A DNA stretch of 64,000 nt from Polynucleobacter asymbioticus QLW-P1DMWA-1 (GCF_000016345.1 NC_009379.1:1426001-1490000); one strand, 5' to 3'. Positions 1 through 8,626 are shown, numbered from the stretch's first letter. Numbers and translations are program-made. The notes: a model not told the origin generated them from the letters alone.

Positions 1-701
1 TGCTGAATATCGCGCGCAGTGGTGTCGTTATAAGCTGAATAACCAAAGACATAATCCATTGCATTTTCTTCCGAGATATTTTTTCCCTTCTTGCCAATGA
101 CGACAGCCAGCTCTGCTTCCCAGTCAATCATGGTAGAGATACCAGCATCATAAGGAATGTTGTCGAATGGCCCATTCATTGTTTGAGTGCCCTTAGTGAA
201 AAGCACGGGTACCTTTGGATACTCTTTAACCGCAGTATCAGCGCGATGCTTTAGGCCTTCTTCAAAATGATCTAAGTAATTCCAACCTACGCAGTAAATA
301 TTGGCTTGAGGCTTAGGAATGGGTGATAACAAGATCACTTGGTTTACGTTTGCTAAATTGGATCCACGATTTTTAAAGATCGCAGCTAATTGAAGTAAGC
401 CTTGATTGCCTGAACCCGCCAAAGAAATCATTGAAGTAGGATCAAACGTCAGTTGTATTTTTTGGCGTGCAGCTTCAGCTGGGATATCCACTACTAAGCC
501 ATCATTAGTGACTAAACCTAATCTGGAACTTGCGCCCATCCTTGGTAAATAGTTGGCAACTCGGAAACCTGCCTTGCCAGTTAATGGCTCAACCACAATA
601 GGTTGACGCTCATCTGGAGCAGCAACAGCATTAGAAATGAGCATGCCACTCAAGGCAGCGGATGCACCCAATTTCAGTGCATCTCTTCGATTTGTATCCA
701 C
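1..701 (-). CDS. Fumarylacetoacetate hydrolase (FAH) family protein with Tat-like leader, 3' end cut by window edge
   Basis: The frame stays open to base 1, so only the N-terminal ~233 residues are visible. The chosen start is GTG at 701, with a GGAGA Shine-Dalgarno at 706-710. The N terminus reads MDTNRRDALKLGASAALSG and then a hydrophobic stretch ending near VAA, which resembles a twin-arginine signal peptide. Further on, the segments YCVGWNYLDHFEEG and DWEAELAVVIGKKGKNI match the FAH catalytic domain, which contains acidic metal ligands. FAH proteins usually hydrolyse or isomerise 2-oxo acids in the cytoplasm, so an export signal is unusual. The substrate is unknown. A second FAH-family gene without a leader lies at 13782-14711. 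Confidence 0.85.
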   Translation of the reverse strand, partial: MDTNRRDALKLGASAALSGMLISNAVAAPDERQPIVVEPLTGKAGFRVANYLPRMGASSRLGLVTNDGLVVDIPAEAARQKIQLTFDPTSMISLAGSGNQGLLQLAAIFKNRGSNLANVNQVILLSPIPKPQANIYCVGWNYLDHFEEGLKHRADTAVKEYPKVPVLFTKGTQTMNGPFDNIPYDAGISTMIDWEAELAVVIGKKGKNISEENAMDYVFGYSAYNDTTARDIQ

Positions 702-822
702 AGCGTCTCCTTAAAGAATATCAATTTATTTTTAGTCGTTCTTTCTAGAACAATCTGCCATAAATATTAATACGAAATGAGAGTCTTGGGCAGAATACTG
801 AAAACTTCGCTATGCTTAGGCG

Positions 823-1122
823 ATGCCTTATATTCGCCTGATGACCTACGCCCTAATCGTATTGGGGCTTTGCGCCTGTGAGCGAGATACCTACACCACC
901 TGGAACTGCAGCACACCAGCCGAGGCCAAAATACCAATGGTGCTAAAAAAGGCTCAAATGGAATTTAAAGGAGCTCGCTCAGACTATTGCGGAAGTTTGG
1001 GAACCCAAAGCTACTTTGCCCCTAAATGCTCAGCTCAGACTGAACAATCCCCTATTATCTTCACTCCGTCTTCAGGATTACTGATAAATGATGGCCAAGA
1101 ATATCAATGCACAGCCCTTTAG
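823..1122 (+). CDS. Small putative lipoprotein
   Basis: This 99-residue protein has an N-terminal hydrophobic segment ending in LGLCACERD. LCAC is a plausible lipobox, so it is probably a lipoprotein. The mature part contains several further cysteines and no motif I recognise. The gene sits just upstream of the Trp-rich small protein gene. No strong ribosome binding site is visible. The function is unknown. Confidence 0.55.
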   Translation: MPYIRLMTYALIVLGLCACERDTYTTWNCSTPAEAKIPMVLKKAQMEFKGARSDYCGSLGTQSYFAPKCSAQTEQSPIIFTPSSGLLINDGQEYQCTAL

Positions 1123-1149
1123 CTTGTGAACTATTGCCAGCCTGAATTC

Positions 1150-1371
1150 ATGAACAGATTAAGCCCTAAAAAGTTATTGCTCACAAAATGGACTGCGGTG
1201 AAACCGATCGCCAAGCAAAAGCATTTTTTGGTTAGTAAAGTGATTCTTCCAGAGCCGCCCAATGAAAAGATTGAGTGGGTAGAAATTGAGGCAGTCTTCA
1301 CCAAGCAAGTTACCCAAATTGCATGGCGTGAACTCACTGATAGTTCACTTTGGCTACAGGGCTGGAAATAA
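1150..1371 (+). CDS. TIGR02450-type small tryptophan-rich protein
   Basis: This protein of about 73 residues starts MNRLSPKKLLLTKWTAVKP and contains KHFLV and WLQGWK, with several conserved Trp residues. It matches the uncharacterised TIGR02450 family of short proteins. The frame can be extended upstream to a GTG at 1126, but family members begin close to the N-P-K-K-L-L-x-x-K-W segment, so ATG 1150 is preferred. The family's function is not established. A strong hairpin terminator follows directly. Confidence 0.75.
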   Translation: MNRLSPKKLLLTKWTAVKPIAKQKHFLVSKVILPEPPNEKIEWVEIEAVFTKQVTQIAWRELTDSSLWLQGWK

Positions 1372-1372
1372 A

Positions 1373-1402
1373 AAACCGCCCTAGTACAACAAGGCGGTTT
1401 TA
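1373..1402. terminator. Bidirectional rho-independent terminator
   Basis: A perfect 8-bp stem, AAACCGCC/GGCGGTTT, with a 12-base loop is flanked by A- and T-rich tracts. It lies between the plus-strand Trp-rich gene and the convergent phasin-like gene and can serve both. Confidence 0.85.
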
Positions 1403-1418
1403 TTGGTTTGAGAAGAGA

Positions 1419-1946
1419 TTAATCGCTCTTCTTTTTTGATCCTGGAGATTTTTTTACTAAATCATCAATGTTTTTTTCAGCCGCTTCTGCCACTTGATTC
1501 ACGATGCGACGCCCCTCTTTAAACATCTTTTGGCCGGTAGCAGACATTTCATTCACAACCTTTGATAACTTATCAGCATGGGCTGGGACCTTGCTCTCCG
1601 CGTCTTCCAGCCAATTTACTAATGAATGGCGAACTTTCTCAAGATGCTTTTCAGTCTCATCCGCAGCGCTTTCACCAATATCTTTTAAGACAGACTTCAC
1701 TTTCTTTTGATAAGCTGCTGCGCGCTTGGCAGCTTCTTTTGTAGCTTCTTGCTGTAAGTCTTTTAGAGTATTGAGATCATTCTTAGCGGCAGATTTAGCG
1801 CTATCTAATGCATTTTTAATACCCCACTCAATTTCTGCAACATGATGTTCACTTAACTGCTTAGCTGCATCCAATAACTTGTGGGAGTAATCAAACAACT
1901 CCTTGGCTTTCTCTTGTTGCCATTTTTGAAAATCTTTCGCATCCAT
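1419..1946 (-). CDS. Phasin-like helical protein
   Basis: This 175-residue, almost entirely helical protein is rich in Ala, Lys and Glu. It has heptad-like patterns, no signal peptide and a basic tail (KKSPGSKKKSD). The opening part (about 8-60) resembles the phasin_2/TIGR01841 type that coats polyhydroxyalkanoate granules, with a repetitive coiled middle. Phasin family membership is inferred from composition and organisation, not from a diagnostic motif. The 3-hydroxybutyrate dehydrogenase at 30.5 kb is consistent with PHB metabolism in this organism. It could instead be a generic coiled-coil protein. Confidence 0.5.
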   Translation of the reverse strand: MDAKDFQKWQQEKAKELFDYSHKLLDAAKQLSEHHVAEIEWGIKNALDSAKSAAKNDLNTLKDLQQEATKEAAKRAAAYQKKVKSVLKDIGESAADETEKHLEKVRHSLVNWLEDAESKVPAHADKLSKVVNEMSATGQKMFKEGRRIVNQVAEAAEKNIDDLVKKSPGSKKKSD

Positions 1947-2051
1947 TTTTACGCTCCTGTAAATATAGGGTTGATGAGGTTTCTCCTATTAACTCTATAC
2001 CGAAATAGCCAAACTGCCAATTCCCCCGAATTCCAGCATTAAAATACGGGA

Positions 2052-2441
2052 ATGAGTGAGCGACAAACTATTTTTGAGGCTATTGGCGGCATTGACCAAG
2101 TAGATACCTTGGTGGGCCGCTTCTATGACTTAATGGATCTGGAGCCCCAATATAAGGAGTTGCGCGCTATGCATGCCCCCGATCTCTCTAACTCAAGAGA
2201 AAAGCTCAAATTCTTTCTCACAGGCTGGATGGGAGGGCCTGATATTTACTCACCCAAATACGGCTATCCAATGCTACGTGCACGACACCTCCCTTTTAAG
2301 ATTGGACTTTTAGAGCGGGATCAGTGGTTGGCTTGTATGTATCAAGCCATGGAAGAATGCGGCATCGAAGGTAATGTTGCCAAACAACTAGAAGAGTCTT
2401 TTTTCAACACAGCAAATTGGATGAGAAATCAGCCCAATTAA
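2052..2441 (+). CDS. Group II truncated haemoglobin
   Basis: This 129-residue globin has the group II (TrHbO-like) pattern. RFYDLM carries the B10 Tyr, KFFLTGWMGGP marks the CD/E region with a Trp-Gly-Gly-Pro turn, RARHLPFKI carries the proximal F8 His, and RDQWLACM carries the G8 Trp typical of groups II and III. Such globins bind O2 or NO haem ligands and are linked to oxidative or nitrosative stress. The gene stands alone on the plus strand, and its regulation is not evident. Confidence 0.92.
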   Translation: MSERQTIFEAIGGIDQVDTLVGRFYDLMDLEPQYKELRAMHAPDLSNSREKLKFFLTGWMGGPDIYSPKYGYPMLRARHLPFKIGLLERDQWLACMYQAMEECGIEGNVAKQLEESFFNTANWMRNQPN

Positions 2442-2565
2442 AAATAGCTCAAGTTAGTCAGTCCAAGAGTAATGTCCAGATAAATTGTGTGGGCTTATAC
2501 ATACCATGGTCTACTTTATTTACTTAGATACACTTTACCCTAAAGCCACTTTAGCGAAATAGACA

Positions 2566-3333
2566 ATGACCGATAGTTTTTTACCACTCTTAAGCGACCC
2601 CAATGCTTGGGTTGCTTTTTTCACGCTATCCGCTTTGGAAATTATTCTTGGCATAGATAACATCATCTTTATTAGCGTTATTGCCAATCGCTTACCAATC
2701 GAGATTCGAGAAAAGGTGCGTCGCTTTGGTCTTCTATTTGCCTTATTCACTCGCATTCTATTGTTACTGAGTCTTTCGTGGGTAATGGGTCTTACTCACC
2801 CATTCTTTACGGCATTCGATCACGCTATCAGCGGTAGAGACCTCATTCTATTGTTGGGTGGATTTTTCCTTATCTGGAAAGCATCAAAAGAAATCTATGC
2901 CGAAGTAGAAGTAGGTGAAGAAGACGAAGCAGATGCTGGTGCAGGCAAAGCAGATTCGAGTAAATCAATGTTTGCCCTCTTTATGGGCTCTGTTCTACAA
3001 ATCGGGTTACTCGACATCATCTTTTCACTCGATAGCGTGATTACCGCTGTAGGCATGGTCGATCAAATTAGCATCATGATTGCTGCTGTTCTGGCTTCTG
3101 TCCTCATCATGCTTATTGCTGCCAAGCCTATTGGCGACTTTGTCCATCATCACCCCTCTATTAAAGTACTAGCCCTCTCCTTCCTAACGGTCGTGGGTGT
3201 TGTACTCATAGCAGAAGGGATGGGAGTTCATATTCCTAAGGGGTATGTGTATGTGGCAATGGCTTTCTCACTCTCAGTAGAGCTCTTGAACATTCGTGCG
3301 CGTGAAAAGAAAAAGCTTAAGAAAAAGAATTAA
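2566..3333 (+). CDS. TerC family integral membrane protein
   Basis: This 255-residue polytopic protein contains the duplicated TerC signature: ALEIILGIDNIIFISV near the N terminus and LLDIIFSLDSVITAVGM in the second half. The membrane-buried Asp residues are typical of the family. An acidic cytoplasmic loop (EEDEADAGAG) separates the halves, and a Lys-rich tail ends the protein. TerC proteins are implicated in metal (Mn2+) export or tellurite resistance, but the exact ion cannot be called here. The 3' end overlaps the convergent flavoprotein gene by 17 bases. Confidence 0.9.
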   Translation: MTDSFLPLLSDPNAWVAFFTLSALEIILGIDNIIFISVIANRLPIEIREKVRRFGLLFALFTRILLLLSLSWVMGLTHPFFTAFDHAISGRDLILLLGGFFLIWKASKEIYAEVEVGEEDEADAGAGKADSSKSMFALFMGSVLQIGLLDIIFSLDSVITAVGMVDQISIMIAAVLASVLIMLIAAKPIGDFVHHHPSIKVLALSFLTVVGVVLIAEGMGVHIPKGYVYVAMAFSLSVELLNIRAREKKKLKKKN

Positions 3334-4546
3334 GCGCCTGTGCGCAAGCAAAGCCACTTGCCCAAGCCCACTGAAAGTTATGGCCGCCCAAGTGTCCAGT
3401 GACATCCACGCATTCTCCAATAAAGAATAGTCCAGGATAGTTGCGAGCCATCATCGTCTGACTATCTAACTCTTTAGTGTCGACGCCACCCAACATCACT
3501 TCAGCCTTTTTCCATCCAAGCGTACCCGCTGGCTTCACAGACCAATTAGTAATCAGCTCTTTGAGTGCCTGCCGATCTTTTTTTGAGACCTCAGCCCATT
3601 TGCGACCCATGAGATTTTTTTGCTCAGCAAATGCTTTTGCCAATCGCTGCGGCAAAACAGACGCAAGAATAGTTTCAGCTGATTTCAGGCGATTTTCATC
3701 GTTATTGAAAAGTACATCACAGTTAAATCCACCTGGTCGTTCTATAGCGCCTAACCAGTCAATATGAATTGGCTCACCCTCGACCCAATAGCTACTAGCC
3801 TGAAGCACTCCGGGGCCAGATAATCCTTTATGAGTCAACAGGAGATCTTCATTAAAACGGCAAGCCCCATAACGGTGACCTTTTGAACCCGCAGCAATTC
3901 TGACAGGAACACTTAAGCCAGCTAAATCATTTAAATTCCCAAAGGTCTCTGCTGTAAAAGATAGTGGCACTAAAGCAGGTCGCGGATCCACCACTGATAA
4001 CCCAAATTGTTTTGCAATATCCAATGAGTACGCGCTGGCTCCAATCGCCGGGACTGGTAACCCACCGGTAGCCATTACTACCGCTTTGGTTTTTTCAACT
4101 CCGTCGCTTGTATGAATAAGCCATTCGCTAGCATCTTGCGCAATACTTTCTACGGTCACTGGAAAGCGTATCTTGACTCCACCCTTTTTACATTCTGTCA
4201 TGAGCATTTCAATAATTTGCATTGCTGAATCATCGCAAAATAATTGCCCTTGATGTTTCTCGTGATAATTAATCCCATGAGCATTCACGAGCTTTATAAA
4301 CTCACTGGAAGGGTAACGCGCCAAAGCACTCTTGATGAAATGCGAGTTGAGTGAAAGAAAGTTTGCGGGGCTACTATGTAAATTAGTGAAATTACAGCGG
4401 CCCCCTCCGCTGATACGAATCTTTTCACCCAATACTGACGCGTGGTCTAGGACAAGAACTCTTTTACCTAACTGGCCAGCTACCCCTGCGCAAAATAAAC
4501 CAGCTGCACCACCACCAATGATGATGGCATCCCATGTTTTACTCAT
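3317..4546 (-). CDS. HI0933-type NAD(P)/FAD-dependent oxidoreductase
   Basis: This 409-residue flavoprotein has an N-terminal dinucleotide-binding motif (IIGGGAAGLFCAGVAG), the family motif RISGGGRCNFTN, and a C-terminal FAD contact region (GECVDVTGHLGGHNFQWA). This matches the TIGR00275/HI0933 (YhiN) family, whose physiological reaction is poorly defined. The length is normal. It is separated by only a few bases from the upstream membrane protein gene (4550-5062), suggesting co-transcription. Confidence 0.88.
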   Translation of the reverse strand: MSKTWDAIIIGGGAAGLFCAGVAGQLGKRVLVLDHASVLGEKIRISGGGRCNFTNLHSSPANFLSLNSHFIKSALARYPSSEFIKLVNAHGINYHEKHQGQLFCDDSAMQIIEMLMTECKKGGVKIRFPVTVESIAQDASEWLIHTSDGVEKTKAVVMATGGLPVPAIGASAYSLDIAKQFGLSVVDPRPALVPLSFTAETFGNLNDLAGLSVPVRIAAGSKGHRYGACRFNEDLLLTHKGLSGPGVLQASSYWVEGEPIHIDWLGAIERPGGFNCDVLFNNDENRLKSAETILASVLPQRLAKAFAEQKNLMGRKWAEVSKKDRQALKELITNWSVKPAGTLGWKKAEVMLGGVDTKELDSQTMMARNYPGLFFIGECVDVTGHLGGHNFQWAWASGFACAQALNSFS

Positions 4547-4549
4547 ACT

Positions 4550-5062
4550 TCACTCAAAACGATCAATTACTTCAGAAGCAATATTGAGTTTTTTCATATG
4601 CAGCTTAGTGTAGGCTTGGCGATAATTTTTCGTCATTGAAATCATGACTGATGCAGTCCACGCGAATGCAAACATTCCTGAAAAAGCAATGATGACTGCC
4701 AACATCTTCCAGCCAACCGGAAGAATATCCTCCATAAAGCCCATCGCGGTATAAGTACTGCCGCTAAATAAAATAGACTGACCTAAAGAAGGTAGTAGTT
4801 TTAACGCGTATATAGAAATTCCCCAAATCAGAATTTCGCTAATGTGGGTTACAAAAAGACAGAAAACGCTAATATAAAAACAGGTAGCTACAGCGGAGTA
4901 TTTCTTTTCAGCCAAATAGAGAAATGTTTTTACCTCATATCGCTTCGCTATTTGAAGTAGCATGAGCCCATGAAAAACCATAATGAGCAGCAAGATTACT
5001 GCCCCGACAAAGTAGGCCGGTAGATCTAAAGAGGAATCGATGGTGACTGGTATTGGGTTCAT
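4550..5062 (-). CDS. Ion-channel-like (two-TM) membrane protein
   Basis: This 170-residue protein has about four hydrophobic segments. The C-terminal half reads like a TM - pore loop - TM unit (Ion_trans_2 type): SGSTYTAMGFMEDILPVGW is followed by a long final helix. The usual TVGYGD selectivity filter is replaced by TAMGFMED, so K+ selectivity is uncertain. A basic cytoplasmic tail follows. It is probably co-transcribed with the downstream flavoprotein gene. A divergent channel or a non-conducting relative are both possible. Confidence 0.6.
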   Translation of the reverse strand: MNPIPVTIDSSLDLPAYFVGAVILLLIMVFHGLMLLQIAKRYEVKTFLYLAEKKYSAVATCFYISVFCLFVTHISEILIWGISIYALKLLPSLGQSILFSGSTYTAMGFMEDILPVGWKMLAVIIAFSGMFAFAWTASVMISMTKNYRQAYTKLHMKKLNIASEVIDRFE

Positions 5063-5101
5063 AGCTAATTTTGACTATTTTACAGGCGACTACCCACAAA
5101 T

Positions 5102-5959
5102 TTAGCCAAGCTGGTACCAGTCCTTGATGATTTTCCAGGCCTCGGGGGCAGTCTCCACAAAATGAATGGTTTGCATGTCTGCTTCGTCAATCACGCCAAA
5201 CTCCACCATACGCTTGAAATTGATCATTTCTCTCCAATAGCCCGCCCCAACCAAAATGACAGGAATGGGAAGTACCTTGTGAGTCTGCATGAGGGTCAAT
5301 ACCTCAAACAACTCATCAAAAGAACCAAAACCACCGGGATAAGCAACGATTGCTCTGGCGCGTAACATGAAGTGCATCTTGCGTAAGGCAAAGTAGTGAA
5401 AACGAAAACTTAAACCTTGGCTAATGTAGGAATTGGGATGTTGTTCTCTGGGCAGGCTGATATTAAAACCAATTGTCTGATCCCCTGCTTCAAAAGCACC
5501 GCGATTAGCGGCCTCCATAATTCCTGGACCACCGCCAGTACAAATATGAAGCTTGTTTGATTTATTGTCTTGGGTGGCGTTGTAGTGGGCTACTATTGCG
5601 CCAAAATCTCGAGCAGACTCATAGTAAGCACTATGCAGTAGCGCTTTATGCGCCGTACTTAATTCCTCTGGAGTCTTGGCATTTTTTTCCAATTCCAAGG
5701 CGTGCTCACGACTAACAAAACGGGTAGATCCAAATACCGTTATTGTGTGCTCAATCCCATGTTCTTTTAAAAGGATTTCGGGCTTTAATAATTCCAACTC
5801 AAACCGAATTCCTATAGTCTCCCTGCGAGCTAAAAAAGCTTCATCATCAAAGGCAAATCGATACGATTCGTCAGAGGTCTCCTCTGAGATTTCACTCTTG
5901 TGAAGATTCAAGAAGTCTGTAATCGTTTGAGCGTTATTAATGGGGAGCTTAGGGCTCAT
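5102..5959 (-). CDS. LOG family protein (nucleotide phosphoribohydrolase-like)
   Basis: This 285-residue Rossmann-like protein carries GGGPGIMEAANRGAFEAG and AYPGGFGSFDELFEVLT. The second is the PGGxGTxxE-type signature of the LOG/TIGR00730 family, with Ser in place of Thr. LOG enzymes cleave nucleoside 5'-monophosphates to ribose 5-phosphate and base. Bacterial members are often mislabelled lysine decarboxylases. The N-terminal ~90 residues extend beyond the minimal LOG core. The start has an AAGGAT ribosome site. The ligand cannot be set from sequence. Confidence 0.85.
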   Translation of the reverse strand: MSPKLPINNAQTITDFLNLHKSEISEETSDESYRFAFDDEAFLARRETIGIRFELELLKPEILLKEHGIEHTITVFGSTRFVSREHALELEKNAKTPEELSTAHKALLHSAYYESARDFGAIVAHYNATQDNKSNKLHICTGGGPGIMEAANRGAFEAGDQTIGFNISLPREQHPNSYISQGLSFRFHYFALRKMHFMLRARAIVAYPGGFGSFDELFEVLTLMQTHKVLPIPVILVGAGYWREMINFKRMVEFGVIDEADMQTIHFVETAPEAWKIIKDWYQLG

Positions 5960-6010
5960 ATCCTTGCCTTAAAACGTGATGTTGTGCTGTCATCTTACCC
6001 TTGATACACA

Positions 6011-6048
6011 ATTTCCTAGTATTAATACCTAGTTCAACTATAGGAAAT
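6011..6048. promoter_or_regulatory. Operator-like inverted repeat upstream of small membrane protein gene
   Basis: The arms ATTTCCTA (6011-6018) and TAGGAAAT (6041-6048) are exact inverted complements separated by 22 bases. The spacer holds a further 10-bp palindrome, GTATTAATAC. The element lies in the divergent intergenic region between 5959 and 6133. It may be a regulator binding site, but no regulator is identified. Confidence 0.35.
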
Positions 6049-6132
6049 CAATAGTTGGGGTTCCCATGGATTTACCACATCCCTAACTAGAGTTAATATT
6101 GATGTAATTACAACCAAACCGAAGGATATTTC

Positions 6133-6336
6133 ATGAGCAACCGTTCGATCATCATTATGGTGCTAGTGTTAATTGGTGCCACTGCCTATTTACTCCTTAA
6201 GGGCGACGGTAACGTTGATATGAGCGGCGAGAAACATGGCGCCGAAGCAACACATGTAGAAGAAGCTAAAAAAGATGCTCCTCCAGCAGCTCCAACAGCA
6301 CCAGCAGCAGCACCTGCAGCTGACGCCAAGAAGTAA
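6133..6336 (+). CDS. Small single-pass membrane protein with Ala/Pro-rich tail
   Basis: This 67-residue protein has one N-terminal transmembrane segment (IIIMVLVLIGATAYLLL), a short polar region, and an Ala/Pro-rich tail (APPAAPTAPAAAPAADAKK). A GAAGGATATTTC ribosome site precedes the ATG. No family is recognised. It is followed by a strong terminator, so it forms its own short transcription unit. Similar Ala/Pro tails occur in the small exported proteins at 10574 and 38305. Confidence 0.6.
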   Translation: MSNRSIIIMVLVLIGATAYLLLKGDGNVDMSGEKHGAEATHVEEAKKDAPPAAPTAPAAAPAADAKK

Positions 6337-6353
6337 TACCTTATAGTCAAACG

Positions 6354-6379
6354 AAAACCGCGGTCCTCCGCGGTTTTTT
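6354..6379 (+). terminator. Rho-independent terminator
   Basis: The stem AAAACCGCGG / CCGCGGTTTT with a 4-base loop (TCCT) is followed by a T tract ending at 6379. It lies just 11 bases before the ATG of the next plus-strand gene. Confidence 0.88.
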
Positions 6380-6390
6380 ACATTTACCTG

Positions 6391-7200
6391 ATGAAAAAAA
6401 TATTTTTCTTTCTTTTTTCGCTCTGTCTAATTCAATCTAGTTTTAGCCAAACATCGCCCCCTATGAAAACCATTGATCCCACCCTCATCTCTTCATTTGC
6501 ACCTACCGGAACGTTACGAGTGGGTATTAACTTAGGCAATCCTATCCTAGCTAATGAAAATCCAAATACGCATCAGCTCAATGGCATCACAATCGATATT
6601 GCCCAAGAAATTGGAAAGCGTATTGGCCTCCCTGTGAAGCTAATCCCCTTTAAAACGGCGGGTGCCACAGTAGATGGCGTGAAGTCTGGTGAGATTGATT
6701 TAGTCTTTGTCGCCATCGATCCAGTAAGAGGTGCCGATATCAGCTATACACCGGCATATATTCAGATTGAAGGCGCCTATATGGTGAAGAGCAACTCTCC
6801 CATTAAGAATAACGAAGAAGTAGATGCGCCCAATAATGAAATCGTCGTCGGCAAAGGAAGTGCATATGATCTTTATCTCACGCGAGAAATTCAACGGGCC
6901 ACACTACTTCGAGTAGCAAGCTCTCAAGCAGTAATTGATGACTTTATGTCGGGCAAAGGCAATGTTGCAGCTGGCGTTAAGCAACAACTAGAGAGTGATG
7001 CCAAACGATATCAGGGTTTGCGGATGCTGCCCGGTCGCTTTATGGTGATTAACCAAGCAATTGGCATTCCGAAAGCCCGAGCCAATTATGAGAGTGCTAC
7101 CGCTTACTTAAGCGAAACCATTGCTGAATTAAAACAATCTGGATTTGTAGCAGCATCAATGCAGAAACATCAAATTCAAGGTGCGAAAGTGGCTGAGTAA
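6391..7200 (+). CDS. Periplasmic amino-acid-type (family 3) substrate-binding protein
   Basis: This 269-residue protein has a Sec signal peptide (MKKIFFFLFSLCLIQSSFSQ). The body is typical of SBP_bac_3: GTLRVGINLGNP, ITIDIAQEIGKRIGLP and VDGVKSGEIDLVFVAID. Such proteins bind polar amino acids or related organic acids for ABC importers or signalling proteins. No permease or ATPase gene is adjacent, so it is an orphan. No Shine-Dalgarno is visible before the ATG, and the previous gene's terminator hairpin ends 11 bases upstream. Confidence 0.85.
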   Translation: MKKIFFFLFSLCLIQSSFSQTSPPMKTIDPTLISSFAPTGTLRVGINLGNPILANENPNTHQLNGITIDIAQEIGKRIGLPVKLIPFKTAGATVDGVKSGEIDLVFVAIDPVRGADISYTPAYIQIEGAYMVKSNSPIKNNEEVDAPNNEIVVGKGSAYDLYLTREIQRATLLRVASSQAVIDDFMSGKGNVAAGVKQQLESDAKRYQGLRMLPGRFMVINQAIGIPKARANYESATAYLSETIAELKQSGFVAASMQKHQIQGAKVAE

Positions 7201-7210
7201 ATCGCTAATT

Positions 7211-8626
7211 TCAACAATCGTATGTGTGTAGACGCTCGGGAACAATAACATCTTTCCAATTGAGTTGATCCCGAATACAGCTTGCGAAAGCTGTTGAAGA
7301 CTCAGGTTCACCATGCACAACAAATACTTTACTAGGCGGCTTTTTAAAGCCCCTTAACCAATCCAGTAGGCCTGCTTGATCAGCATGGGCCGAGAGCCCA
7401 CCGATGGTGTGAATGGAAGCCTTCACTAAGACTTCCTCACCAAACAATCGAACCTTCTCTACCTTATCAACTAGTTGCCGGCCAAGACTTCCATATGCTT
7501 GAAAGCCAGTAATGATGACTGCATTTTGAGAGCGCGGCAAATTATTGGCAAGGTGATGGACAATACGTCCGGCATCACACATTCCACTAGCAGAAATGAT
7601 AATTGCCCCGCCTTTAATCTTATTTAAGGCTTTAGATTCTTCTACGTCAGCAATGAAGCGTAAATCGAGTGCCTCTGGATGGTTTTGAAACCACTGAAAT
7701 GTAGCTTGTGACTGTGCATCGAGCTGAGAAAAGAAATGATGCGTTAAGTGAGTAGCAGCAGTAGCCATAGGTGAATCTACCCAAATCGCTAAATGCGGTA
7801 GTTTTTCTTTTCTGACTAAATCAATCAGGAGAAATAAGATCTCTTGTGTGCGACCAACCGCAAAAGCGGGGATAACTATATTGCCCTTGGCGGCCATCGT
7901 AGAGGAAATTACCTCCACTAATTCCTCCTCAGTCTCACTTAAACTTCGATGCAAACGGTCACCATAGGTAGATTCAATCAGCACAACATCTGCTTCAGAG
8001 ATCAAATCCGGGTCAGGCATCAACACCTTACCCTTCATCCCGATATCCCCCGAAAACACACAACGTTTTTTCTGGGCGCCATCTTCTTGAATATCTAACA
8101 CAGCAATCGCAGAACCCAATATATGTCCTGCATTTCGAAATTCCAATTTAATACCTGGAGTGATCTCGTGAATCTGACCATATTCCACCGTTTCAAATTG
8201 CGCCAGAGTCATTTCCACTTCTTCTCTTGAGTACAGCGCAAATGGCATCTCACCACGCCATTTACCCATTTTCATTTTTCGCTCTGCGCGCTCTAGATCT
8301 GCCAATTGCAAGTGAGCGCTATCTGGCAATAAAATTTTAAGTAGCTCATACGTGGCCGGGGTGCAGTATATGGACCCCTTAAAACCTTGGGCGCATAAAC
8401 GGGGTAATAAGCCGCTGTGATCAATATGCGCATGAGTCAGAACTACAAACTCAATGTCCTTCGCTGCAAAAGGAAGTGGTTCTAAATTCTTAGTATTGGC
8501 CTCACGACCGCCTTGGAAAAGCCCATAGTCCACCATGAAGTGCCTTGGCTTGCCAGACAGCATCACCTCAACCGAATGTCTTGACCCGGTAACTTCACCA
8601 GCAGCCCCAAAAAACTGAATCTTCAT
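7211..8626 (-). CDS. Beta-CASP metallo-beta-lactamase fold hydrolase (RNA-specificity type)
   Basis: This 471-residue protein has the MBL metal-binding motif THAHIDHSGLLP, downstream ligands in FRNAGHILGSA and FSGDIGMKGK, and a beta-CASP insert. A C-terminal IHTIGGLSAHADQAGLLDW RMMBL block follows. This is the Ysh1/YSH1-like RNA-processing nuclease family found across bacteria. It is presumed to cut RNA in the cytoplasm, but bacterial substrates are mostly undefined. The length fits the family. It is transcribed divergently from the nnrD gene. Confidence 0.9.
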   Translation of the reverse strand: MKIQFFGAAGEVTGSRHSVEVMLSGKPRHFMVDYGLFQGGREANTKNLEPLPFAAKDIEFVVLTHAHIDHSGLLPRLCAQGFKGSIYCTPATYELLKILLPDSAHLQLADLERAERKMKMGKWRGEMPFALYSREEVEMTLAQFETVEYGQIHEITPGIKLEFRNAGHILGSAIAVLDIQEDGAQKKRCVFSGDIGMKGKVLMPDPDLISEADVVLIESTYGDRLHRSLSETEEELVEVISSTMAAKGNIVIPAFAVGRTQEILFLLIDLVRKEKLPHLAIWVDSPMATAATHLTHHFFSQLDAQSQATFQWFQNHPEALDLRFIADVEESKALNKIKGGAIIISASGMCDAGRIVHHLANNLPRSQNAVIITGFQAYGSLGRQLVDKVEKVRLFGEEVLVKASIHTIGGLSAHADQAGLLDWLRGFKKPPSKVFVVHGEPESSTAFASCIRDQLNWKDVIVPERLHTYDC

